From an uncultured Prevotellaceae bacterium (GTDB taxonomy: Bacteria; Bacteroidota; Bacteroidia; Bacteroidales; Bacteroidaceae), in the NCBI GenBank assembly GCA_946187025.1, contig CAMHPM010000039.1, positions 1 to 9,318 of the forward strand: a stretch of DNA of 9,318 nucleotides. Direction: 5' to 3'. Position 1 is the first letter of the stretch, and each line of letters opens with the position of its first letter. A model generated the notes under the pieces. That model worked only from the letters and a program-made list of their open reading frames with translations. It was not told the DNA's origin and ran no database searches. Both the position numbers and the translations under genes were made by a program. Positions 1 through 7,712 of this stretch are shown piece by piece.

Positions 1-3000
1 CCATAGCCGTGTTCATCATCGGCGGCATACTGAGCTACCGCTCAATGAGCAAACTTGAAGACCCCGCCATCAAGGTGAGGCAAGCCATGATTGTGACCAC
101 CTATCCCGGAGCATCGGCCCACCAGGTAGAACTGGAAGTGACCGACCAACTGGAAAAAGCAATTCGAGAGGTACCCGACGTTGACAACGTGCAAAGCCAG
201 TCGATGAACGACCTCAGCATCATAACCGTCGAACTCCTTACCACCACAACCGAGATAGAACAGGCATGGGACATGTTGCGACGCAAGGTGACAGGCGTGC
301 AAGCCAAACTGCCGCAAGGCGCATACCCATCGGTGGTGCGCGACGACTTCGGCGACGTATATGGAATGTTCTACGCACTGACCGGCGACGGACTCGACGA
401 CAAAGAGCTGAGCGACTATGCAGAGCTGATGAAACGCGAACTGATGGAAATCGACGGAGTGTGTCGCGTTGACATCTACGGAAAGCGAAGCCAGTGTATC
501 AACATCGAACTGAGCCAAGACAAAATGGCCAACCTCGGCGTGATGCCGACCGAAGTGATACAAACCCTCAACGGCCAGAACAAGACCGTGTATGCAGGCT
601 ACTACGACAACGGAACCAACCGCATACGAGTGAGTGTGAGCGACCGTTTCAACAACACAAAAGACATCGCAGACATGCTCATCCAAGGTCACGACGACGA
701 CCAACTACGCATAAGCGACATTGCAACGGTCGAGAAAACATACGAAGAGCCGACACGCAACTCGCTGCAATACAACGGCGAGCGGGCAATAGGCATCTCT
801 ATAGCATGCCTTGCCGACAAAGACGTGACACAGATAGGCACCATCGTCGAAGAAAAGCTGAACAGCATAGAACACCGACTGCCTGCAGGAGTGGAATATC
901 ACAAAGTGTTCTTCCAGCCAGAGCGTGTATCATCAGCACTCAACACATTCCTCATCAACCTCGTCGAGTCAGTGCTAATCGTTGTCGTAGTCCTCATCTT
1001 CACCATGGGACTGAAGAGCGGCATCATCATCGGCATGAGCCTCGTGACAATAGTCTTCGGTTCGTTCCTGGTACTCAATGGTTTCGACGGCACACTGCAA
1101 CGCGTAAGTCTGGCATCGTTCATCCTGGCAATGGGAATGCTGGTTGACAATGCAATAGTGATTGTAGATGGAATCCTGATTGATAAGGCGCAAGGCAAAC
1201 CACGGTTGCAAGCACTCACCGACATCGGACGGAAGACAGCAATGCCGCTGCTCGGAGCCACGCTCATCGCAATACTGGCATTCCTCCCGATATTCCTCAG
1301 TCCCGACACGGCAGGCATATATGTACGCGACCTGTTCATCGTAATCGCCGTATCGCTGCTGCTGAGCTGGCTGCTGGCACTCACCCATGTGCCGATAATG
1401 TGCAGCCGGATGCTCTTCACCAAGAACGAAAAGCAAAAGGCCAAAGACGAAAACGACACACAAGACACACTCTACTCGGGCATGGCCTACACAGCACTGG
1501 AACGTGTTCTCAAATTCGGCCTGCGCCACAGAATCACATTAGTGATTGCAGCCATCGCACTGCTGGCAATCAGCGGATTCAGCTACAGGTTCCTCGACCA
1601 GGCCTTCTTCCCCGACATGGAGTACGACCAGCTCTACATGGAATACAAACTGCCTGAAGGAACAAACTACAAACAAGTGGAAACCGACCTGAAGGAAATA
1701 CAAGAATACCTGAAAACCCGCGACGAAGTGACCAACATCACCACATCGCTGGGTGGAACCCCGAGCCGCTACAACCTGGTGCGCAGCATCGCAACACCAT
1801 CGCTGTCATACGGTGAACTCATCATAGACTTCACGTCGCCGTCAGCACTCGTGAAAAACATTCAGGAAATACAAGACGAACTCATGCGCCGCTACCCACA
1901 AGCCTACATCAAGCTCAAGAGGTACAACCTGATGTTCAAGAAATATCCAATTGAAGCCATGTTCCGCGGTCCCGACCCCGAGGTGTTGCATCAACTCACA
2001 GACTCAGCCATGAGCATCGTACGCAACAGCGACAAGGTATATCTTGCCACCACCGACTGGGAGCCACGCATTCCGGTGCTCAACATAGAATACAACCAAT
2101 CGGCAGCCCGTACCAGCGGACTGAGCCGCAGCGACGTTGGAACATCAATCCTGGCCTATACAGGCGGAATACCAATCGGTACGTTCTACGACGGAATCAA
2201 CGACGAGAAAATATACGTGAAGTGTGTTGACAGCGATGGCAACAACATCGACAACCTGCAGAACGTAGAGGTGTTCGGCATGATTCCGAACCTATCGAAA
2301 CTGACCAATCAAGAGCTGATTACCAAAGTGCTTACCGGAACATACACCAAAGAAGACCTGATTGAAGAAATCACAGGCACCACCCCACTGCGCCAGATAG
2401 TAAAAAACATCGACGTGAAATGGGAAGACCCTGTAGTGATGCGCTACAACGGGCAGCGCTCACAACGCCTGCAATGCAGCCCACGGCCTGGAGTAGGAAC
2501 AGAAGAAGCACGTGCGTCGCTCGAGGCAGAGCTTAAGAAACTGCATCTGCCCGAAGGATACACCCTGTCATGGCAAGGCGAGAAAAAAGCCAGCGACGAC
2601 TCAATGCGCTACCTGTTTGCCAACTTCCCGCTTGCTATCATCCTGATGATTATCATACTCATAATGCTGTTCAAGGACTATAAGAAGCCTGCCATCATCT
2701 TCTGCTGCATACCGTTCATCCTCGTCGGGGTAATACCGTCGGTACTGATCTCGGGAAAAGCATTCGGATTCGTAGCCATAGTAGGAGTGTTGGGCCTCAT
2801 CGGCATGATGATTAAGAACGGAATAGTGCTCATCGACGAAATCACACTGGAAATCAGCAGCGGCATGAATCCACACGACGCACTCATCAATAGCGCCAAG
2901 AGCCGCCTGCGTCCAGTCATGATGGCATCGCTCACCACCATCCTTGGCATGATTCCACTCGTTCCCGATGCGATGTTCGGCTCGCTCTCTGTCACCATCA

Positions 3001-3077
3001 TGGGCGGACTGTTTGTCGGAACACTCATCACACTTATATTTATTCCTATACTCTATTCACTATTCTTCAAGATATGA
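1..3077 (+). CDS. RND-family efflux pump, inner-membrane permease (5' end outside window)
   Basis: Proton-driven multidrug or solute exporter of the AcrB/HAE-1 type, forming the inner-membrane part of a tripartite pump. The frame is open to the left edge: the first full codons (from base 3) read IAVFIIGGILSY, the end of the first membrane helix. The GTG at 9 is therefore internal, and only roughly a dozen N-terminal residues should be missing. Numbering from that GTG, the porter-domain start (KLEDPAIKVRQAMIVTTYPG) lies near 16-34. Helices follow at about 318-360, and the TM4 signature GMLVDNAIVIVD near 376-387. The second half starts with a helix near 508-525 and FFPDME near 533-538. IKNGIVLIDE near 935-944 has the lysine equivalent to AcrB Lys940. 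The proton-relay Asp pair of AcrB (Asp407/Asp408) reads Asp-Asn here. The stop overlaps the next gene's start by 4 bases, so the two are translationally coupled. Family assignment is firm; substrate is unknown. Confidence 0.95.
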   Translation, partial: IAVFIIGGILSYRSMSKLEDPAIKVRQAMIVTTYPGASAHQVELEVTDQLEKAIREVPDVDNVQSQSMNDLSIITVELLTTTTEIEQAWDMLRRKVTGVQAKLPQGAYPSVVRDDFGDVYGMFYALTGDGLDDKELSDYAELMKRELMEIDGVCRVDIYGKRSQCINIELSQDKMANLGVMPTEVIQTLNGQNKTVYAGYYDNGTNRIRVSVSDRFNNTKDIADMLIQGHDDDQLRISDIATVEKTYEEPTRNSLQYNGERAIGISIACLADKDVTQIGTIVEEKLNSIEHRLPAGVEYHKVFFQPERVSSALNTFLINLVESVLIVVVVLIFTMGLKSGIIIGMSLVTIVFGSFLVLNGFDGTLQRVSLASFILAMGMLVDNAIVIVDGILIDKAQGKPRLQALTDIGRKTAMPLLGATLIAILAFLPIFLSPDTAGIYVRDLFIVIAVSLLLSWLLALTHVPIMCSRMLFTKNEKQKAKDENDTQDTLYSGMAYTALERVLKFGLRHRITLVIAAIALLAISGFSYRFLDQAFFPDMEYDQLYMEYKLPEGTNYKQVETDLKEIQEYLKTRDEVTNITTSLGGTPSRYNLVRSIATPSLSYGELIIDFTSPSALVKNIQEIQDELMRRYPQAYIKLKRYNLMFKKYPIEAMFRGPDPEVLHQLTDSAMSIVRNSDKVYLATTDWEPRIPVLNIEYNQSAARTSGLSRSDVGTSILAYTGGIPIGTFYDGINDEKIYVKCVDSDGNNIDNLQNVEVFGMIPNLSKLTNQELITKVLTGTYTKEDLIEEITGTTPLRQIVKNIDVKWEDPVVMRYNGQRSQRLQCSPRPGVGTEEARASLEAELKKLHLPEGYTLSWQGEKKASDDSMRYLFANFPLAIILMIIILIMLFKDYKKPAIIFCCIPFILVGVIPSVLISGKAFGFVAIVGVLGLIGMMIKNGIVLIDEITLEISSGMNPHDALINSAKSRLRPVMMASLTTILGMIPLVPDAMFGSLSVTIMGGLFVGTLITLIFIPILYSLFFKI

Positions 3078-4492
3078 CCATCAACAAAACTGCATATATC
3101 ATCATAGCGATGCTTGCCGTCAATGCCACGACAGCCGTTGCACAGACACTCACCATCAACGAGTGCATAAAGTTGGCACTTGGCGACGACAACAAGCAAC
3201 TAATCAAAAGCCGCATGAAGGAACAGCAAATGGACTATGAATTGAAGGCATACAAGTCCAATTTCTATCCACGGCTCAACCTCTTTGCTGCCGACTTCTA
3301 CTCCACGGCATCCACCGACCTCACCATCAGCGGCGGTCAGCTACCCATCTACAACTACTCTGCAGCAGCCGGCACGTTCGTTCCCAACGTCACGATGAAT
3401 GCCGACGGGAGCTATTCGCTCAACCAATATGCGCTGTTCCCGGACCAAACCATGAAGCTGAAGCTGAAGAACATGTTTGTCGGAGGCATAAGCATAACAC
3501 AGCCAATCTACATGGGCGGCAAAATCAGCACAGCCTATGAGATGGCACAGCTGGGCAAGGAAATGACACAGGTAAGCACATCGCTCACTCGCGACGAAGT
3601 GATTGTGTCAACCGTCGAGGCATATATACTTGCCGTGAAAGCCAAGGAAATGATTGTGGTTGCACAAAAATACCACGCCCTGCTCGATGAGTTGAAGAAA
3701 AACGTGGAGAGCGCCTTCAGTCACGGCCTCAAGACTCGCAACGACGTGATGAAAGTGCAAGTGAAGCTTAACGAGGCCGAACTAAACATAAGCAAAGCCG
3801 AGAATGCCTACCGACTGGCCAAGATGAACCTCTGCCACCACATAGGCAAATCCCTCACCGACGACATCGACGTGTCGGCTGGCGACATGTATCAAGCAGC
3901 CGCAGGCAACCCTGCAGGGCAGACTATTGATATCAGCAACCGGCCCGAATACATCTTGCTCAACCAGCAGCAGATGATGGCAACCCAGCAGGTGAAACTC
4001 ACACGAAGCGACTACCTGCCACAGGTGGTGGCAATCGGGAGCTACAACTATGCCAACGGAGGCGAACTGGCAGGCAAACGCCTCATCGACAACGGTGCAG
4101 CGACGATAGGTATAGGTGTGAAAGTGCCGCTATTCACTTTCGGCGAAAGCAAAAACAAGATACGCTCGGCCAAGGCCAGACAGATTATCGCCCAGACAGA
4201 GCAGGCCGATCTGGAAGAGAAGATGATGCTTGAGCAGCAGCAGGCTCTCAACAACCTCGACGAGGCACAAAAGGAAGTGACACTCACCACGAGCGCATTC
4301 AGCCAGGCCGAGGAAAACATGCGCCTGTCGAAGCAGCAATACGAAGTGGGTTATGAGTCGCTGTCCGACTACCTCGAGTCGCAGGCAATGTGGCAACAGG
4401 CCTATGCGGCAAAAGTGGAAGCACAGTGCCAGCAAGTGCTCTGCAACTTCAAATACCTCAAATCGGTGGGAAACATCAAGGTGGGACAATAA
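3074..4492 (+). CDS. TolC-family outer-membrane efflux channel
   Basis: Outer-membrane exit duct that should pair with the RND pump encoded just upstream. The 472-residue length is normal for the family. An N-terminal signal peptide is visible: Thr-Ile-Asn-Lys, a hydrophobic stretch to about residue 22, and a likely cleavage near AVAQ. The two halves show the outer-membrane-efflux-protein duplication, each with a strand-turn signature after a helix: FYPRLNLFAADF near 64-75 and YLPQVVAIGSYNY in the second half. Long amphipathic, Glu/Gln/Lys-rich helices (for example EKMMLEQQQALNNLDEAQKEV) form the periplasmic tunnel. The ATG lies inside the ATGA overlap with the pump stop, the only sensible start given the signal peptide right behind it. 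There is no N-terminal lipobox cysteine, so it does not look like an OprM-type lipoprotein. Substrate cannot be told from sequence. Confidence 0.93.
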   Translation: MTINKTAYIIIAMLAVNATTAVAQTLTINECIKLALGDDNKQLIKSRMKEQQMDYELKAYKSNFYPRLNLFAADFYSTASTDLTISGGQLPIYNYSAAAGTFVPNVTMNADGSYSLNQYALFPDQTMKLKLKNMFVGGISITQPIYMGGKISTAYEMAQLGKEMTQVSTSLTRDEVIVSTVEAYILAVKAKEMIVVAQKYHALLDELKKNVESAFSHGLKTRNDVMKVQVKLNEAELNISKAENAYRLAKMNLCHHIGKSLTDDIDVSAGDMYQAAAGNPAGQTIDISNRPEYILLNQQQMMATQQVKLTRSDYLPQVVAIGSYNYANGGELAGKRLIDNGAATIGIGVKVPLFTFGESKNKIRSAKARQIIAQTEQADLEEKMMLEQQQALNNLDEAQKEVTLTTSAFSQAEENMRLSKQQYEVGYESLSDYLESQAMWQQAYAAKVEAQCQQVLCNFKYLKSVGNIKVGQ

Positions 4493-4562
4493 GCTACATA
4501 CCACATTTGTTTGCTGACAAGACATACTACAAAGCATACTCAAAAAAGAAACGACGACGCCC

Positions 4563-4970
4563 ATGCGCATACTTGCAATCGACTACGGACAGAAACGTAC
4601 AGGCATAGCAGTGTCCGACCCGCTGCAGCTGATAGCCGGAGGCCTCACCACGGTTGAGACAAAAGACCTCGAAGCATACCTTGCCGACTATCTCAGCCGC
4701 GAGCAGGTGGAACGTATCATCGTGGGACATCCACGGCAGATGAATGGAGAGGATTCGGAAAACATGCGACGTATAACCCCGTTTGTCAATCGCCTGCGCA
4801 AGCTCTACCCTGCCATGCCTGTCGAGCTTTTCGACGAGCGGTTCACATCGGTCATGGCACATCAGGTCATGCTCGAAAGCGGAATCAGCCGAAAAGCCAG
4901 GCAAAACAAGGCTTTGGTCGATAAAATAAGCGCAACAATCATCCTGGAAGAATACCTGGCAAGGAAGTAA
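4563..4970 (+). CDS. ruvX: RuvX/YqgF-family putative Holliday junction resolvase / rRNA-processing nuclease
   Basis: Small RNase-H-fold nuclease. The family is annotated as a putative Holliday-junction resolvase, and in E. coli YqgF is linked to 16S rRNA 5'-end maturation. At 135 residues it is full length. The family motifs appear in order: strand 1 with the first acidic residue, AIDYGQKRTGIAVSD (Asp7); IIVGHPRQMNG at 52-62; FDERFTS at 90-96 (Asp91, Glu92); and the C-terminal VDKISATIILEEYL with Asp120. Asp7, Glu92 and Asp120 are the likely metal-binding triad, inferred from family alignment. The ATG is the first codon of the conserved strand, so the start is secure. It lies 70 bases after the tolC-like stop and 194 bases before def. 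From memory, ruvX, def and a TPR gene are commonly adjacent in Bacteroidetes, which fits a housekeeping cluster separate from the efflux operon. Confidence 0.93.
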   Translation: MRILAIDYGQKRTGIAVSDPLQLIAGGLTTVETKDLEAYLADYLSREQVERIIVGHPRQMNGEDSENMRRITPFVNRLRKLYPAMPVELFDERFTSVMAHQVMLESGISRKARQNKALVDKISATIILEEYLARK

Positions 4971-4972
4971 AA

Positions 4973-5126
4973 AACCTCTCCCCCGCCTCCCCGAAGGGGA
5001 GGAGCTTTATCCATCCGGATGGTATCTTCTCCCCTCTCCCATGGGGGAGTGCGAGGGGGAGAAGAACGGATTTTGTCCCCCCTCAGTCCCCCGCAGGGGG
5101 ATGACGGGGGAGATAAGAGAGGGGTT
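4973..5126 (-). repeat. Palindromic intergenic repeat element, copy 1 (inverted, long form)
   Basis: A 154-base GC-rich element filling most of the ruvX-def spacer. Its ends are AACCTCTCCCCC (4973-4984) and GAGAGGGGTT (5117-5126), near inverted copies of each other. Inside are a perfect CCTCCCC/GGGGAGG hairpin (4986-4992/4996-5002, loop GAA), the 12-bp palindrome CCATCCGGATGG (5011-5022), a CTTCTCCCC/GGGGAGAAG stem (5026-5034/5056-5064), and a TCCCCC/GGGGGA hairpin (5087-5092/5096-5101). Its reverse complement matches copies 2 and 3 across the core palindrome and adjoining 38 bases with about two mismatches, all in a hairpin loop. The other half carries extra stems absent from copies 2 and 3. 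It may also act as an RNA 3'-end structure for ruvX, but no U-tract follows. Confidence 0.85.
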
Positions 5127-5157
5127 ACCCATAAACTATAAACATTCAACAATAAAC
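5123..5157 (+). repeat. ATAAAC-rich leader before def, shared with 7661-7695
   Basis: Bases 5123-5150 are identical to 7661-7688 (28 of 28), and the next 7 differ by one base. The segment has three ATAAAC hexamers (5131-5136, 5138-5143, 5152-5157) and ends 8 bases before the def ATG. No Shine-Dalgarno sequence is visible. An A-rich, unstructured leader is typical of Bacteroidetes translation starts, so a role in ribosome access is plausible. That role is inference. Confidence 0.7.
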
Positions 5158-5164
5158 AACAGAT

Positions 5165-5713
5165 ATGATATTACCAATGTACATACTCGGTCAGCCCCTG
5201 CTACGTAAGGAGGCCACAGATATTCCGACCGATTATCCCGACCTTCAGGAACTGATTCAAAACATGTATGAAACCATGCAAAAAGCCGACGGTGTGGGTC
5301 TTGCAGCACCGCAGGTGGGACTGTCGATACGCTTGTTTGTTATCGACCTCAACTCCCTGAGCGACGACATGCCCGAATACAAGGGATATTTGCACGCATT
5401 CATCAATCCACGAATCCTTGAAGAAAGCGAAGAGACCGAACTCATGGAAGAAGGTTGCCTCAGTGTGCCAGGCATACACGAGAATGTGCGACGCGCCAAA
5501 TCAGTGCATGTGACATATCTCGACGAGCAGCTGCAACCACACGACGAGTGGATCGACGGATTTGCGGCACGAGTGTTCCAGCATGAATACGACCACCTTG
5601 AAGGCAAACTGTTTATCGACCACATATCGGGCCTGCGCAAACAACTCATAAAGAAGAAACTCGTGGCAATGGCCAAAGGCAAAATCAGCTGCACCTACAA
5701 GGTGAAGAAGTAA
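5165..5713 (+). CDS. def: Peptide deformylase
   Basis: Metalloenzyme that removes the formyl group from the N-terminal methionine of new proteins; an essential cytoplasmic function in most bacteria. All three family motifs are intact: GVGLAAPQ (43-50, with the Gln that stabilises the transition state), EGCLS (96-100, metal ligand Cys98) and HEYDH (140-144, ligands His140 and His144, catalytic Glu141). The 182-residue length is normal, and the N-terminus MILPMYILGQPLLRKEA is the standard family start, which fixes the ATG at 5165. The C-terminus is Lys-rich with a short tail after the HEYDH helix. The gene is flanked on both sides by palindromic repeat elements; the upstream leader is the ATAAAC-rich segment. 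It stands between ruvX and the TPR gene in the same orientation. Whether the three are cotranscribed through the hairpin-rich spacers cannot be decided here. Confidence 0.97.
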   Translation: MILPMYILGQPLLRKEATDIPTDYPDLQELIQNMYETMQKADGVGLAAPQVGLSIRLFVIDLNSLSDDMPEYKGYLHAFINPRILEESEETELMEEGCLSVPGIHENVRRAKSVHVTYLDEQLQPHDEWIDGFAARVFQHEYDHLEGKLFIDHISGLRKQLIKKKLVAMAKGKISCTYKVKK

Positions 5714-5718
5714 GAAAA

Positions 5719-5812
5719 AACCCCTCTCACCCCTCTCTTATCTCCCCCAAGGGGAGAGGATACCATCCGGATGGATAAAGCACCTCCCCTTGGGGGAGGC
5801 GGGGGAGAGGTT
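5719..5812 (+). repeat. Palindromic intergenic repeat element, copy 2
   Basis: A 94-base element starting 6 bases after the def stop. Its ends are AACCCCTCTC (5719-5728) and GAGAGGTT (5805-5812). It contains a TCTCCCC/GGGGAGA hairpin (5741-5747/5751-5757), the palindrome CCATCCGGATGG (5763-5774) and a CCTCCCC/GGGGAGG hairpin (5783-5789/5793-5799, loop TTG). From the core palindrome to the right end it matches copy 3 at 48 of 50 bases. One mismatch is in the loop and one is just outside the stem, so the stems are unchanged. Confidence 0.87.
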
Positions 5813-5839
5813 AAAAGGTCTCGCAAAAATTCATAAACC

Positions 5840-5871
5840 AGAACTCATAAACTCAAGAACTCATAAACTCA
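5840..5871 (+). repeat. 16-bp perfect tandem duplication in the TPR-gene leader
   Basis: AGAACTCATAAACTCA occurs twice head to tail (5840-5855, 5856-5871), ending 10 bases before the ATG at 5882. Each copy has one ATAAAC; a third lies at 5833-5838. The leader therefore resembles those of def and the acidic-protein gene in hexamer content but is not the same sequence. Confidence 0.85.
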
Positions 5872-5881
5872 AACCCACCCC

Positions 5882-7576
5882 ATGCGTAGCGTCATATATA
5901 CAATTCTCTTTGCGGTTGCCACCACGCTCTCGGCACAGATCAATGCCGAGCGCATGATGCTCATCGGCCGTAATGCATTGTATTACGACGACTATGCATT
6001 GTCGATACAGTATTTCAACCATGTCATCAATGCCAAGCCCTATCTCCACGAACCATACTTCTACCGGGCATTGGCCAAATTCTATCTCGAAGACTATGGA
6101 GGCGCCATAGCCGACTGCACACGCTCCATCGAGATCAACCCCTACTACATCAACTCCTACGAAGTACGCGGCCTGTCGCGCATCAACCTCAAAAACTATG
6201 AAGGCGCCTCGGCCGACTACGAAAAGGCCATAAGCATCGAAGACGAACACCGTCCCATGTGGCACAACCTCGTGCTCTGCTACATGGAGCTCGACAGCAT
6301 CACCCGTGCCGACTCCACCCTCACACAGTTCATCCGCCGCTGGCCCCAACATGCCGACGGCTACCTGCTCCGTGCCGAAATCCGCACCATGCAAGGCGAC
6401 ACACTTGCTGCCGAGGCATCGGCCGACCGGGCACTGGAGGTCGATCCCTACAACCCCGCTGCACAGTCGATGAAAGCACAGTTCCTCATGTATCGCGACA
6501 AGTATTCCGAAGCCGAGACACACCTCGACGAGGCCATACGCCTGCAGCCCAAGAACGCCCGCACCCTCATCTCGCGTGCCCTGTGCCGCTACCAACAGAA
6601 CAACCTGCGCGGAGCCATGAGCGACTACAACCTCGCACTCGACATCGACCCACTCAATTTCATCGCACACTACAACCGCGGACTCCTGCGAGCCTCGGTG
6701 GGCGAAGACAACCTCGCCATCGAAGACTTCGACTTCATCCTCGACATCGACCCCGACGACATCATGACCCTCTTCAACCGCGCACGCCTCTACGACCAGA
6801 CCGGCGACTACACACGAGCCATACGCGACTACACACGGGTCATCAACGCCTTCCCCAAATTCCTCTACGGCTACCAGCTGCGCGCCGAGGCACGTAGGAA
6901 GACCGGCGATGTGCGCGGAGCGATGCAAGACGAAGAACACATACTGCGTGAAAACGTAGCCCACCGCTACGGATACACCACACCCACCAGCCGCCAGGCC
7001 AACCGCACACGCAAGAAGTCGGACATCGACCCCAACGACTATCAGCAGCTCGTAGAAGACGACCAGCCGGTCAAGACCTACGACAACCCGCTTCGCGGCA
7101 AGATACAGAACAAGACAGCCGAAACCAAGCTGCTGCCCCTCATCCTGCTCTCGGGCGACAACACCGTCGCCTCACAGCGGCTCGTCAGCACCTACACCCT
7201 CGAAGCCTGCGGAGCCGACGAGCAGACCATATCCACCTTCCAGCAAGGCATCGACCACACCATGCAGGCCGACGAGATGCCGCTGGCCGAAGCAGCATTC
7301 ACAGCTGTAATCAGCGCCACACCACAGTTTGCCGAGGCATACTACAACCGAGCCTACGTGCGCGCCATGCGCGGCAACACCGCCGGAGCAAAAGACGACC
7401 TCGACCAAGCCATCAGCTTGCGCCAGCGATTCCCACTCGCCTACTTCAACCGAGGCATCATCAACCTGCAGCTCGGCAACACAACCGAAGCCCTGGCCGA
7501 CCTCAGCACCGCAGGCGAACTCGGAGTACACCAAGCATACAGCATAATCAAACAACAGAGAACGGCAAAGAAGTAA
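5882..7576 (+). CDS. Secreted/periplasmic tetratricopeptide-repeat protein
   Basis: A 564-residue protein with a signal peptide (residues 1-18, hydrophobic YTILFAVATTLSA) followed by about ten TPR units at a regular 34-residue spacing from about 24 to 363. Examples are PYFYRALAKFYLEDYGGAIA at 58-77, YNRGLLRASVGEDNLAIEDF at 264-283 and FNRARLYDQTGDYTRAIRDY at 298-317. A non-TPR, charged and flexible segment (about 364-450; RQANRTRKKSDIDPNDYQQL, then NPLRGKIQNK) separates these from two or three C-terminal units (about 453-550, AYYNRAYVRAMRGNTAGAKDDL). TPRs are protein-binding scaffolds; there is no catalytic motif. The partner is not identifiable. The ATG is chosen because the signal peptide follows directly. 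The gene follows def, as in many Bacteroidetes (from memory). It ends AKK-stop immediately before repeat copy 3. An antisense open frame over its first half is a codon-bias shadow. Confidence 0.92.
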   Translation: MRSVIYTILFAVATTLSAQINAERMMLIGRNALYYDDYALSIQYFNHVINAKPYLHEPYFYRALAKFYLEDYGGAIADCTRSIEINPYYINSYEVRGLSRINLKNYEGASADYEKAISIEDEHRPMWHNLVLCYMELDSITRADSTLTQFIRRWPQHADGYLLRAEIRTMQGDTLAAEASADRALEVDPYNPAAQSMKAQFLMYRDKYSEAETHLDEAIRLQPKNARTLISRALCRYQQNNLRGAMSDYNLALDIDPLNFIAHYNRGLLRASVGEDNLAIEDFDFILDIDPDDIMTLFNRARLYDQTGDYTRAIRDYTRVINAFPKFLYGYQLRAEARRKTGDVRGAMQDEEHILRENVAHRYGYTTPTSRQANRTRKKSDIDPNDYQQLVEDDQPVKTYDNPLRGKIQNKTAETKLLPLILLSGDNTVASQRLVSTYTLEACGADEQTISTFQQGIDHTMQADEMPLAEAAFTAVISATPQFAEAYYNRAYVRAMRGNTAGAKDDLDQAISLRQRFPLAYFNRGIINLQLGNTTEALADLSTAGELGVHQAYSIIKQQRTAKK

Positions 7577-7579
7577 GGA

Positions 7580-7664
7580 GCCCCCTCCCTGCTCCCCCAA
7601 AGGGGAGAGATAGGCCATCCGGATGGATAAAGCTCCTCCCCTCGGGGGAGGCGGGGGAGAGGTT
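7580..7664 (+). repeat. Palindromic intergenic repeat element, copy 3
   Basis: About 85 bases, starting 3 bases after the TPR stop. It contains a CTCCCC/GGGGAG hairpin (7592-7597/7602-7607), the palindrome CCATCCGGATGG (7615-7626), a CCTCCCC/GGGGAGG hairpin (7635-7641/7645-7651, loop TCG) and the end GAGAGGTT (7657-7664). The right half is nearly identical to copy 2 and to the reverse complement of copy 1. The left half is shorter and more diverged, so the left boundary is approximate. Confidence 0.85.
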
Positions 7665-7705
7665 ACCCATAAACTATAAACATTCAACTATAAACTATCA
7701 TAAAC
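7661..7705 (+). repeat. ATAAAC-rich leader before the acidic-protein gene
   Basis: Carries four ATAAAC hexamers (7669-7674, 7676-7681, 7690-7695, 7700-7705) and ends 7 bases before the ATG at 7713. Bases 7661-7688 are identical to 5123-5150 before def. It abuts the GAGAGGTT end of repeat copy 3 with no intervening sequence. Confidence 0.7.
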
Positions 7706-7712
7706 CCCACCC

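Noticed and set aside
494..1147. A 217-codon + frame inside the RND gene
   Set aside because: Arg/His/Gln-rich alternative-frame translation of the pump gene, without start context or domain features.
4506..4540. Promoter for ruvX from TTTG motifs at 4506-4513
   Set aside because: No TAnnTTTG -7 box at the needed 19-21 base distance; only TACTACAAA-like sequence follows.
4986..5002. Classical intrinsic terminator after ruvX
   Set aside because: The CCTCCCC/GGGGAGG stem is strong but followed by AGCTTTATCC rather than a U-tract, and the same stem is part of the repeat family.
5861..6964. A 367-codon open frame on the minus strand across the TPR gene
   Set aside because: It is antisense to a clear signal-peptide-plus-TPR protein; its Val/Gly/Asp/Cys-rich composition is what the complement of C-rich third positions gives.
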